Shown one piece after another: positions 26,881-35,158 of a stretch of DNA of 56,451 bases; within the stretch, counting starts at the first letter, position 1, and each line of letters starts with the position of its first letter. Origin of the DNA: Rubrobacteraceae bacterium (lineage in GTDB: Bacteria > Actinomycetota > Rubrobacteria > Rubrobacterales > Rubrobacteraceae). The position numbers were made by a program, and so were the translations under genes. The DNA is taken from positions 1-56,451 of the forward strand of contig JAIMBO010000006.1 of the NCBI GenBank assembly GCA_023511405.1, read 5' to 3'. A model generated the notes under the pieces. It ran no database searches. It had not been told where the DNA came from and worked only from the letters and a program-made list of their open reading frames with translations.

Positions 26881-29046
26881 GTGGAGAATGTCGACGTGAA
26901 GGTCTATCGTGGTCGGATGAGGTTCGTGGGCGCCAGGAGGCGCCAGAAGAGGAAAGAGTTCCGCAAGCGCCTCTATCGCAGGCGCAGATGGTTCGGCCTC
27001 TTCGTCCTGGGGGCGGTGGTCCTGATCTGTTTCGCCGCGATAAAGGCCGAGGGCACGATAAAGGACGGGCCGATCCCGCCGGGGTTCTTCGCCGCCCATC
27101 CTTCCCTCGACCAGAGCAGCGTGATCTACGACTCCTCCGGCCATCCGGTGAGCTACGTCTTCGGGTCCGAGAACAGGATCGTGGTTCCCCTGAGCAAGAT
27201 GTCGCCGTATCTTCCGGAGGCGCTCATCGCCATAGAGGACAACAACTTCTACGAGTTCCCGGCGATAGATCCCAAAGGGATAGCCCGCGCGATAGTCGTG
27301 GACATCACCCACGGGGCGCCGAGGCAGGGGGGCTCGACGCTCACCGAGCAGCTCATGAAGCAGCTCTACATAAAGCAGAACCTGCGGGGACAGAAGGACA
27401 TCTGGCGGGTTCTGGCCGAGGCGGCGCTCTCGGTCCCCTACGCGATGAGCCACACCAAGCACCAGATCCTGCAGAACTACCTCAACACCGTCTACTTCGG
27501 GCATAACGCCTACGGAGCGCAGGCTGCGTCCCTGACTTACTTCGGGGTACCCGCGAACAAGTTGAGCCTGCCGCAGGCGGCCACCCTGGCCGGGTTGGTC
27601 AACGCACCGACTTACCTGGACCCGCTCAAGAACCCGAAGGCCGCCACCCAGAGGCGAAACGCCGTCCTCAAGGCGATGTTCGAGCAACACATGATCTCCC
27701 GCTCCCGCTACGAGAAGGCGGTGAAGACTCCGCTGCAGACTCACCCCTACGATTTCTCGGCCCCTGCTCAGGATGAGGCGTACACTACCGCGGTGAAGAA
27801 CCTCCTCTTCAGGAAGCTCGGCCAGAAGAAGCTGGAGACCGGAGGCCTCAAGATCTACACTCCGATGAAGGAGAGCTTCCAGAAGAACACCTACTACTCT
27901 GCCAAAGCTCTGCTGCCCGACCCTTCGGTGGATCCCTCGGCCGCTTCGGCGGTGGTCCAGCCGGGCACCGGAGCGGTCCTCTCGCTGCAGGGGATGACCC
28001 CCGGTGGATTCGACCTCGCGACCCAGGGATACAGGCAGCCGGGCAGCGCCTTCAAGACCTTCGCACTCGCCGCCGCGGTGAAGGACGGCATAGACCCGAC
28101 CAGGAGCGTGTTCGTCTCGAAGAACCTGCAGTTCTCCTGGAACGGAACCCCGGCGAGCATCCACAACTTCGCCTACAAGCAGCGGGGGCCGATGACGCTG
28201 GAGAAGGCGACCGAGGCCTCCGACGATACGGTCTTCGTTCAGCTCGGGCTCCTGGTGGGGCTGGACAACGTGATCCGAACCGCTCACCAGATGGGGATCA
28301 CCTCGTCCCTCAACCGAGATCCCTCGATGCTCCTCGGCGGGCTACAAAAGGGGGTGACGGTGCTCGAGATGGCCTCGGCCTACGCGACGCTTGCCGACGG
28401 GGGCGTCTACCACTCACCGTACGTCGTGAGCAAGGTCGAACAGAACGGCCGGGTCATCTGGACGCCGCACCACACCTCCCGTCGGGCGCTCACGAAGAAC
28501 CAGGCCGCCGTCGTGGACTCGGTTCTCGAAGGGGTCATGAAGAACGGCACCCCCAGATGGTTCCACGACGCCGACGCCGAGACCGGGCATACCATCGCCG
28601 GTAAGCCCGGCATCTCGAGCAACGACAACGACGCCTACTTCGCGGCCTACACCCCTCAGTACTCGATGGCCGTCTGGGTCGGCTACCCGCAGGGAGGCTC
28701 GATGGCGAACGTGCCGGGGATAGGCTACGTCTACGGCGAGAGCATCCCGCAGGAGATCATGATCCAGCTCTTCAAGGAAGCCCTCCGGAACAAGCCGAAT
28801 GTCGGCTTCCCGAAGCCCGACTTCTCCGGGCTGCACGCGATCTACGTGCCCCCGAACGACATCCAGAACCTGGCAGACAACGGCCTGCGCGGCACCAGCA
28901 TAAACGCTTTCTCCCCTCCGCCGGTCCATCCGGCGAGTAGCGGCGCCGGCCGGGGGACGCAGGGAAGCTCCTCCGGAGGCGGGGGTACGAACTTCCTGAA
29001 GGGGCTGCACCAGCTCCTCCAAAACATCCAGAAGAACCTGCCGTAG
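26881..29046 (+). CDS. Class A penicillin-binding protein with altered transpeptidase motifs
   Basis: A bifunctional peptidoglycan synthase of 721 residues: a basic cytoplasmic tail, one membrane helix (about 38-58), a GT51 glycosyltransferase (EDNNFYEF, GGSTLTEQLMK) and a transpeptidase domain (about 350-640). The active-site SxxK is S389-A-F-K392. The usual SxN motif reads S447-D-D, and the usual KTG reads K575-P-G. The C-terminus is a Ser/Gly-rich tail. The start is uncertain: GTG 26881 is used, GTG 26896 and ATG 26917 are options. Confidence 0.9.
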   Translation: MENVDVKVYRGRMRFVGARRRQKRKEFRKRLYRRRRWFGLFVLGAVVLICFAAIKAEGTIKDGPIPPGFFAAHPSLDQSSVIYDSSGHPVSYVFGSENRIVVPLSKMSPYLPEALIAIEDNNFYEFPAIDPKGIARAIVVDITHGAPRQGGSTLTEQLMKQLYIKQNLRGQKDIWRVLAEAALSVPYAMSHTKHQILQNYLNTVYFGHNAYGAQAASLTYFGVPANKLSLPQAATLAGLVNAPTYLDPLKNPKAATQRRNAVLKAMFEQHMISRSRYEKAVKTPLQTHPYDFSAPAQDEAYTTAVKNLLFRKLGQKKLETGGLKIYTPMKESFQKNTYYSAKALLPDPSVDPSAASAVVQPGTGAVLSLQGMTPGGFDLATQGYRQPGSAFKTFALAAAVKDGIDPTRSVFVSKNLQFSWNGTPASIHNFAYKQRGPMTLEKATEASDDTVFVQLGLLVGLDNVIRTAHQMGITSSLNRDPSMLLGGLQKGVTVLEMASAYATLADGGVYHSPYVVSKVEQNGRVIWTPHHTSRRALTKNQAAVVDSVLEGVMKNGTPRWFHDADAETGHTIAGKPGISSNDNDAYFAAYTPQYSMAVWVGYPQGGSMANVPGIGYVYGESIPQEIMIQLFKEALRNKPNVGFPKPDFSGLHAIYVPPNDIQNLADNGLRGTSINAFSPPPVHPASSGAGRGTQGSSSGGGGTNFLKGLHQLLQNIQKNLP

Positions 29047-29068
29047 GAGGCCCTTCGGCGTCGTATCC

Positions 29069-29536
29069 TCAGTCTACCTGCCTCCATACGGCGGCGACGA
29101 CATCCCGCAGGAAGCGCGCGACCGCCCGACGCTCGTCCTCGTCCATGTGCTCCACTACCGCGCGGATCTCCTGCACGAGCGGCCGAAGGTGCCGCCGGGC
29201 CTCCGCAACCCCCCGCGGCGTGGCCCTTATCACGGAGCTGCGCCGGTCTTCGGGGTTGGGGTACCGCTTCGCGAACCCGGCCCGCTCCAGACGATCCACC
29301 AGCGCCGTCACCGCACCCGAACTCATCGAGAGCCGCCGCCCCAACTCCTTGGGCGTCAGCTCCCCCGCACCGAGGTGCTCCAGCGCAGCCACCTCCGAGA
29401 GCCCGAGCCCCACCCGTCGCGCCACCGCCGCCGTGTACGAGAGCGTCGCCGAGATCTCGTCTCGCAGCAACACCACCAGATCCTCCGGATCGTGGCGTGG
29501 GTTTCTGCCGGCTTCGCTCTCGTGACGGTCGTCCAC
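29069..29536 (-). CDS. MarR-family transcriptional regulator
   Basis: A 155-residue winged-helix repressor: the recognition helix region reads LTPKELGRRLSMSSGAVTALVDRL and the wing carries NPEDRRSSV. MarR proteins are dimers relieved by small phenolics or oxidants. The GTG start lies six bases after a -10 box without a ribosome site, so its mRNA is probably leaderless. It faces away from a second MarR gene and an efflux pump, with TTGTG repeats between them that overlap its own -35 box. Confidence 0.88.
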   Translation of the reverse strand: MDDRHESEAGRNPRHDPEDLVVLLRDEISATLSYTAAVARRVGLGLSEVAALEHLGAGELTPKELGRRLSMSSGAVTALVDRLERAGFAKRYPNPEDRRSSVIRATPRGVAEARRHLRPLVQEIRAVVEHMDEDERRAVARFLRDVVAAVWRQVD

Positions 29537-29542
29537 GAGGGT

Positions 29543-29572
29543 GTTGTAGCACGCACCCTCTCCCCTTGTGAA
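29543..29572 (-). promoter_or_regulatory. Leaderless-type promoter of the minus-strand marR gene
   Basis: On the minus strand TTCACA (29572-29567), 18 bases, then TACAAC (29548-29543) preceded by TGC. The GTG start follows six bases later. The -35 box overlaps a TTGTG element, consistent with autorepression. Confidence 0.5.
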
Positions 29573-29593
29573 CCCTTGTGTTTGGGATCACAA
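29566..29593. promoter_or_regulatory. Candidate MarR operator
   Basis: TTGTG (29576-29580), eight bases, CACAA (29589-29593) form an 18-base inverted repeat, and a further TTGTG lies at 29566-29570. The cluster sits between the two divergent MarR promoters, overlaps one -35 box and lies 19 bases from the other. Confidence 0.45.
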
Positions 29594-29611
29594 AAATTAC
29601 CAGTGCAAAGA

Positions 29612-29639
29612 TTGAAACCGCAAGGAAGTTCCGTATACT
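29612..29639 (+). promoter_or_regulatory. Promoter of the plus-strand marR-MFS operon
   Basis: TTGAAA (29612-29617), 16 bases, TATACT (29634-29639): a near-consensus vegetative promoter. The gene begins at 29677, leaving a leader of about 30 bases with a GAGGT ribosome site. Confidence 0.65.
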
Positions 29640-29676
29640 CTCCCGGCAGCGGTTACGGAGTGTTACGAGGTATTCC

Positions 29677-30132
29677 ATGTCCGAGTTTTTGCGGAACGAG
29701 AAGGAGGCCGGGGTAGGGATCTTCGTTGGCGAGGAGCCGCTTCTGGAGCGGCTTGCGCTGGCCTTCAAGCGGACGCTCGGTGCGATCGAGCGGGAGAGCG
29801 GCATCGGTGCGATGAAGCTCTTCGTGCTCTCCGAGATCGGCCGTGGGGAGGGGGTGAGCCAGGCTGCCATCTGTCAGGAGCACGGGCTCGACCCTTCGCG
29901 GGTGACGCGTTTCGCGCAGGCGCTGGAGGGGGAGGGTTTGATCTTTCGGGAGCGCGATCCCGAGGACAATCGGGTGGTCAGGATGTACCTCACCGACGAG
30001 GGGAGGAGGCTGCTCGGTGTGGTGCCGGCGCTCGAGGAGGAGCTGGGGCGGCGGGTGTCTGGCGCCATGAGTGAGCGGGAGGCCGGAGAGCTCGCGAGGC
30101 TGCTCGGGCTGCTCGCCGAGGCGATGAGATGA
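29677..30132 (+). CDS. MarR-family transcriptional regulator
   Basis: A 151-residue MarR-type winged-helix protein. The recognition helix region is SQAAICQEHGLDPSRVTRFAQ and the wing contains DPEDNRVVRMYLT. I chose ATG 29677 (MSEFLRNE) over the longer frame from 29578 because a strong promoter and GAGGT precede it. It is followed after 70 bases by a DHA2 efflux pump, the usual arrangement for a local repressor of a drug transporter. Confidence 0.88.
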   Translation: MSEFLRNEKEAGVGIFVGEEPLLERLALAFKRTLGAIERESGIGAMKLFVLSEIGRGEGVSQAAICQEHGLDPSRVTRFAQALEGEGLIFRERDPEDNRVVRMYLTDEGRRLLGVVPALEEELGRRVSGAMSEREAGELARLLGLLAEAMR

Positions 30133-30202
30133 ACGTTCGTTTTGCGAGAAAGGGTTCCCAAAGATTGAAGGATTATTTCACGTTCGGAGGGGAGGTGTGA
30201 GG

Positions 30203-32041
30203 ATGAGCCGTCTGAAGGAGCCCGGGGTCAGGGCACAGGTTCTCGCGGTGGCTGGGCTCATGCTCGCGCTCTTTCTGGTGGCGCTCGATCAGACGGTGGT
30301 CGGGACGGCGATGCCCAAGATCATCGCCGATTTGAAAGGCTTCGACAAATACGCGTGGGTGACCACCTCGTATCTGCTCGCCTCCACCGCGATGATCCCG
30401 GTCATCGGCAAGCTCGGCGACATCTACGGAAGAAAGTGGTTCATCTTCTCCGGTATAGTGGTCTTCCTGGCGGCCAGCGCCCTCTCCGGGGCCTCCTGGG
30501 GGATGAACGAGCTGATCATCTTCCGCGGGCTGCAGGGGCTCGGGGCCGGCATGATCTTCTCGAACATCTTCACCTCGGTCGCGGACATCTTCCCCGACCC
30601 GGCCCGCCGCTCCCGCTACCAGGGCATCTTCTTCAGCGTGTTCGCGCTCTCCAGCGTCATCGGTCCTACCCTGGGAGGCTGGATCACGGACAACCTCTCC
30701 TGGCGGTGGGTGTTCTACATAAACCTGCCCCTCGGCATCTTCTCTTTGTTCGTCCTGCCCTTCGTGCTCCCGCAGAGCAGCAACCGCCGCAAGGCGAAGA
30801 TAGACCTCGCCGGGGCCGCCACGGTGACCGCCGCCGTCGTCGCGCTCCTGCTCGCCCTCTCCTGGGTCGGGCAGGGCTACGACTGGAGCTCCGACCGCGT
30901 CGTCGGAGGGCTCATCTCCTCCGCCCTCCTCTTCGCCGCCTTCGTACCGCTGGAGCTGCGCGCTCCGGAGCCCGTCATCCCGCTCTCGCTCTTCAGAAGT
31001 CGGGTCTTCGCCTCCGCGTCTGCGCTCATGTTCCTCGTTGGCGTCGCGATGTTCGCCGTCATCCTCTACACTCCGCTCTTCGTGCAGGGCGTGCTCGGCA
31101 AGACCGCGACCGGCTCTGGGACCATCCTCACCCCGCTGGTTTTGACGATGACCGCGACGGGCATCGTCGTCGGCCAGCTCGTCGCCAGGTTCAAGCGCAC
31201 CAAGCCCTTCATGGTGATCGGCACCGTCGTGATGGCCGCAGGCGTCTACCTGCTCAGCACGCTCGGCGTCCACTCCGGCGAGGGAACCGTCGCCCTCTAC
31301 CTCATCGTCACCGGACTCGGGCTCGGCCCGATCATGCCTACCTCCACCCTCTCGGTGCAGAGCACGGTGGAGAGGAAGATGCTCGGTGTGGCCACCTCGG
31401 CCACCCAGTTCATCCGCTCGATAGGCTCCACCGTCGGCACCGCCGTCGTCGGTTCGATAGTCACCCGCGGATACGCCGACAGGCTCGCCAGCGATGCCCC
31501 CTCACAGGCCCCACCTCGCCTCGTCCACGCCCTCCAGAACCCGCAGGCGCTGGTCAGCGAGCAGGCCCGCCGCGCCCTCTCCCGGGCCGTCTCCGCCTTC
31601 CCCGGCGGCGAGCAGCTCCTGGCCGCGGTTCTACGGAGCGCCCGTGCCGCCCTCGCGCATTCGATCCACGAGGGTTTCCTCTTCACGCTGGTCGCGGTCC
31701 TGCTCGGGTTCATGGCCGCGCTTGCGATGAAGAACCTCCACCTCGACGACGCGAGCCTCCCCGGACGTGCACCCGAGATGCAGCAGCCCGACTCCGACCG
31801 GGAGCGACAGCGGGCGATCCTCACCGGCATCACCCTGGAGTACCTCGCCCGCAGGGTCGAGAGCGCCAACGGTGACTCTCCGAACCTGATCTCGGCCGCC
31901 TCCAGGCTCGTCCCCGAGTCTAAAGGCACCGAGAAGGAGCGCGCGGTGATCGCCGCAAGAGAAGTGCTGCGCCCGCTCGCCGTGCAGGCCCTCCTCTCCG
32001 GGATGCGTCGGGACGCAGATGACGATGGTCTCTCCTCCTGA
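30203..32041 (+). CDS. DHA2-family MFS drug:proton antiporter (EmrB/QacA type)
   Basis: A 612-residue, 14-helix efflux pump. Motif D1-like LDQTVVGTAMPKI is in helix 1, motif A is GKLGDIYGRKW, and motif C-like SVIGPTLGGWITDN is in helix 5. The C-terminal 100 residues form a hydrophilic, charged tail longer than usual. ATG 30203 has GGGGAGG seven bases upstream; GTG 30197 is too close to that site. It is probably repressed by the upstream MarR protein and removes lipophilic or cationic toxicants. Confidence 0.9.
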   Translation: MSRLKEPGVRAQVLAVAGLMLALFLVALDQTVVGTAMPKIIADLKGFDKYAWVTTSYLLASTAMIPVIGKLGDIYGRKWFIFSGIVVFLAASALSGASWGMNELIIFRGLQGLGAGMIFSNIFTSVADIFPDPARRSRYQGIFFSVFALSSVIGPTLGGWITDNLSWRWVFYINLPLGIFSLFVLPFVLPQSSNRRKAKIDLAGAATVTAAVVALLLALSWVGQGYDWSSDRVVGGLISSALLFAAFVPLELRAPEPVIPLSLFRSRVFASASALMFLVGVAMFAVILYTPLFVQGVLGKTATGSGTILTPLVLTMTATGIVVGQLVARFKRTKPFMVIGTVVMAAGVYLLSTLGVHSGEGTVALYLIVTGLGLGPIMPTSTLSVQSTVERKMLGVATSATQFIRSIGSTVGTAVVGSIVTRGYADRLASDAPSQAPPRLVHALQNPQALVSEQARRALSRAVSAFPGGEQLLAAVLRSARAALAHSIHEGFLFTLVAVLLGFMAALAMKNLHLDDASLPGRAPEMQQPDSDRERQRAILTGITLEYLARRVESANGDSPNLISAASRLVPESKGTEKERAVIAAREVLRPLAVQALLSGMRRDADDDGLSS

Positions 32042-32109
32042 GGGAGGATGTCCGGACCGGATGAAGCTTGCCGGCCAGATCTCCGGTGCGGCCGCCGGGG
32101 GTGGAGGGG

Positions 32110-32877
32110 CTAGAGGCTCCCGGACTGTCGCATCATCCCTCCGTCCACGAAGTAGGTGCTGCCGGTGACGTAAGAGGCGGCGTCCGAGGCGAGGAAGACG
32201 GCGACCGAGGCGACGTCCTCCGGCTGGCCGATTCTCCCGAGCGGGATCTCCTCGAGGAGCTGCTTCATCTGGTCGGGGTTCTCTTTCAGATTCTGGTTTA
32301 TCGGGGTCTCGATCGCGCCGGGGCCGATGTTGTTGACGGTGATCCCGTGCGGGGCGAGCTCGACGGCGATCGTGCGCATGAGCATCTTCAGCCCGCCCTT
32401 CGCCGCGCAGTAGGGGGCGTTGGTGGGCATGGTTATCTCCTCGTGGACGCTGGAGACGTTTATGATCCTGCCGCCGTCCCCCTGCGAGACCATCTGCTTC
32501 GCCGCCTCCTGGCAGCAGAGCCACACCCCGGTGAGGTTCACCGCGATGACCTTCTCCCAGGTCTCGAGCGGCGTCTCCAGGAACGGCTTCTTCTCTTCGA
32601 TCCCGGCGTTGTTCACCATTATGTCGAGCCGCCCGAACTCCTCGACCGTCCTGCCGACGAGCTTCTTTATGTCCTCGGGCTTCGAGACGTCGGCCTGCAC
32701 GGCGATGGCCTGGCCGCCTGCCTTCTCGATCTCTTCCACCGCTTCTCTGGCCTCGTCGGGGTGGCTGCGGTAGTCGACCGTGACCTTCGCGCCCTCCCGG
32801 CCGAAGGCCTTCGCGATGGCCTTGCCTATCCCGAGCGATGAGCCCGTTACGATCGCGACCTTGTCCTTGAGCTGCAT
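32110..32877 (-). CDS. Short-chain dehydrogenase/reductase (glucose 1-dehydrogenase-like)
   Basis: A 255-residue classical SDR. The cofactor motif is TGSSLGIG, followed by NNAG, the catalytic Ser in NVSSVHE, YCAAK with catalytic Tyr and Lys, and the C-terminal VDGG. It resembles Bacillus glucose 1-dehydrogenases, but substrate prediction within SDRs is weak. It lies 15 bases after the mannosylglycerate-type hydrolase on the same strand, so it may oxidise a product of that enzyme. Confidence 0.88.
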   Translation of the reverse strand: MQLKDKVAIVTGSSLGIGKAIAKAFGREGAKVTVDYRSHPDEAREAVEEIEKAGGQAIAVQADVSKPEDIKKLVGRTVEEFGRLDIMVNNAGIEEKKPFLETPLETWEKVIAVNLTGVWLCCQEAAKQMVSQGDGGRIINVSSVHEEITMPTNAPYCAAKGGLKMLMRTIAVELAPHGITVNNIGPGAIETPINQNLKENPDQMKQLLEEIPLGRIGQPEDVASVAVFLASDAASYVTGSTYFVDGGMMRQSGSL

Positions 32878-32892
32878 CTCTTTCGGCTCCTT

Positions 32893-34212
32893 TCAGCCCT
32901 CTTCGTCCATCACGGTATCCAGATAGAGCGCGGCCGTCCACGAGAAGAAGACCGAGCCGTGCCCGCTGCCGTCGAACGGGTCGAAGTACTCGTGGAAGCC
33001 GGAGTCCTCGACGAGGTTCGCGATGCTCTCCCGCAGGCGACGTGCCTCTTCGTCGTGCCCGTAGCGCTCGAGCCCGCGCATCAAGAACCAGTTTATGTTT
33101 ATCCAGACCGGCCCCCGCCAGTACTGCACCGGCGAGAAGCCGAAGCCGTGCACGTCGTAGCAGGGGATCGGGATGACCTTCTCGTTCTCCAGGTCGAAGT
33201 AGCCCTTCAGGCTCTCGACCATCCGTCTGGCCTGCTCCTCGTCCGGCACCCCGGCGTAGAGCGGGACGAAGTTCGGGGTGACGTACGCCTGGATCTTGCG
33301 TTCCGAGACCAGGTCGTAGTCGAGGTAGATGGCGTGCTCTTCGTCCCAGAGCTTCTCGTTCATCGCCCTTCTGGTCTTCTCGCCGCGTTCCTCCATCGGG
33401 GAAGGGTCCTCGCCGAGGATGCGCGCGATCTCGGCGAGGTCCTGATCGGACCGGTACAGCAGCGCGTTGAAGAGCACGTCCTGCACCAGAAACGGACAGT
33501 CTTCCCGGATCTTCGCCTCGTCGTACTCCCGCTCGGCGAAGAACCTGACCAGCCAGGCGAAGCGGTCGTAGGCGCTGCTCGTCGGGCGGTCGGCGGCGGA
33601 GACGGTGTGGGTGTCGGCGCGGTGGTAGCGCGGGATCTCCTCTGCTTTGAGGTGTATCGCGAGCATGACCGTATCCCACAAAGGGGAGTTGTCCATCCCG
33701 CTCTCCCACGGGTGGCGGATGTAGACGAGACCCTCGTCCTCCGGGTCACGTTCCCGGTAGAGGTAGTCGTGCCAGCTCCTGAGGTGGGGATACGCCTCTT
33801 CGAGGAACCTCCTGCCCTCCTTCTCGTCTCCCGCGTGGCGGTAGGTGTGCAGCACGGCGGTGGCGTGCACCGGGGGCTGGATCACGCCCGAGGTCTTGTG
33901 GTGCTCGGGTGCGTTCGGGCTCTCCTTGGCGTGCCAGAACCCGGGACCCGGGAAGTAGTTCCCGAACGCGGGGTTGAAGACGATCTGCGGCAGGAGCCCG
34001 TTCTTCCACTGCGCGCTGAAAAGGTGGCGCAGCTCGCGCACCGCCCGGGAGGTGTCGTAGCGGGCGTAGCCGAAGGCGACGAGCCCCGAGTCCCAGGACC
34101 ACTGGTGCGGGTAGAGCCTCGGCCCCGGCTGCGTGTAGCTGCCGGTCCAGTTGAAATCCAGTATCTTCCTGGCCTGCTCGATCGAGATCTTGCGTTTCTT
34201 CTCGCTCGTCAA
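32893..34212 (-). CDS. mgh: GH63 mannosylglycerate/glucosylglycerate hydrolase-like
   Basis: A 439-residue (alpha/alpha)6-barrel hydrolase. The likely catalytic Asp is in ESGMDNSPLWD and the likely catalytic Glu in FHEYFDPFDG; WSWDSGL and YWRGPVWININWF are family blocks. The size and motifs match the bacterial mannosylglycerate hydrolases described from Thermus and Rubrobacter, which release mannose and glycerate from a compatible solute. I prefer TTG 34212, eight bases after GGAGGT; the GTG at 34221 overlaps that ribosome site. A sucrose- or trehalose-type GH63 role is not excluded. Confidence 0.85.
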   Translation of the reverse strand: MTSEKKRKISIEQARKILDFNWTGSYTQPGPRLYPHQWSWDSGLVAFGYARYDTSRAVRELRHLFSAQWKNGLLPQIVFNPAFGNYFPGPGFWHAKESPNAPEHHKTSGVIQPPVHATAVLHTYRHAGDEKEGRRFLEEAYPHLRSWHDYLYRERDPEDEGLVYIRHPWESGMDNSPLWDTVMLAIHLKAEEIPRYHRADTHTVSAADRPTSSAYDRFAWLVRFFAEREYDEAKIREDCPFLVQDVLFNALLYRSDQDLAEIARILGEDPSPMEERGEKTRRAMNEKLWDEEHAIYLDYDLVSERKIQAYVTPNFVPLYAGVPDEEQARRMVESLKGYFDLENEKVIPIPCYDVHGFGFSPVQYWRGPVWININWFLMRGLERYGHDEEARRLRESIANLVEDSGFHEYFDPFDGSGHGSVFFSWTAALYLDTVMDEEG

Positions 34213-34276
34213 AGCGCCCACCTCCGTCTCGTGCCAGAAACAGGATAATACCTTCGGGAGAGGGATGCGGGATCGT

Positions 34277-35074
34277 TCAAGGGGAGGAGCGCTTGTCCGC
34301 GCTCGCCTCGCGCACCCGCCGGATCAGGAGCGAGAAGCTCACGAGCGCGACCAGCAGGCCGAGCAGCCTCAGAACGGGCCAGCCGTACACGGCCGGGCCG
34401 AGCCCCGCCCCGTTGAAGGTGTCCCAGAGCGCGTGCAACACGACCGCCACGACGAAGGCTCCGACGACGCGGCCGTTCACCACCGGTCTGCCTGCCGCGA
34501 TGCGTTCGCGCCAGAGCGTCGCGCACACGAGCCCGGTCCAGGCTGCGTGCCCCGCCGGGGAGAGGATCCCGCGCGCCAGGAGCACCGTGTTCAGCGCGGT
34601 CAGGTTGCCCCCGGACTTGAGCAGGATGACGAACGCGTAACCCATCGTCTCGAGCGCGGCGAAGCCCATCGCGGTCGCCACCCCGAGTACGATCCCGTCG
34701 GCCTCCGAGCGGTAGCGCCCCATGAGGTAGAAGACGACCGGGACCACCAGCTTCGCCGCCTCTTCGATGAGCCCCACCCCCAGCAGCGGCAGGAAACCCA
34801 GGCTCAGCAGCACCCGGTACTCGAACACGCCGGCGAGGACGGTGCCGAGCACCCCGCCCCACAGGAAGCAGACGGCGAGCGCCGGAAACGGAACCTCCCA
34901 GTCCGGCATCCTCTCGTAGAGGTAGGCGGTGAAGCTCACCGGGACCAGGAAGGCCCCTATCATGATCACCGAAGGGACGTAGTTGGGGTTCCCGGTCCGG
35001 ACGAGGGCGTTCTCGAGCAAGTAGAGCAGCACGAGCCCGCTCACGAAGATCTGCAGCCACCGGCGCTTGATCAT
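34277..35074 (-). CDS. PrsW-family intramembrane metalloprotease
   Basis: About 265 residues with seven to eight helices. The family motifs are GLIEEAAKL, GFAALETMGYAF and VVLHALWDT, carrying the conserved Glu and His residues. In Bacillus, PrsW cleaves an anti-sigma factor; the target here is unknown. ATG 35074 is used; a TTG six bases upstream with GGGGG before it, or TTG 35107, are also possible. No anti-sigma factor gene is adjacent. Confidence 0.85.
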   Translation of the reverse strand: MIKRRWLQIFVSGLVLLYLLENALVRTGNPNYVPSVIMIGAFLVPVSFTAYLYERMPDWEVPFPALAVCFLWGGVLGTVLAGVFEYRVLLSLGFLPLLGVGLIEEAAKLVVPVVFYLMGRYRSEADGIVLGVATAMGFAALETMGYAFVILLKSGGNLTALNTVLLARGILSPAGHAAWTGLVCATLWRERIAAGRPVVNGRVVGAFVVAVVLHALWDTFNGAGLGPAVYGWPVLRLLGLLVALVSFSLLIRRVREASADKRSSP

Positions 35075-35158
35075 GCCCAAGCGGAAGCCCCCGCCTCTCC
35101 TCGACAAGAAACGTTCGATGCCAAGATAGCCGGATCGATGGCGCGGGTCAAGCCAGCC

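Noticed and set aside
30355-31875. 506-codon frame in the second reading frame of the MFS pump
   Set aside because: Arg/Pro/His-rich shadow translation; the MFS frame shows all transporter motifs.
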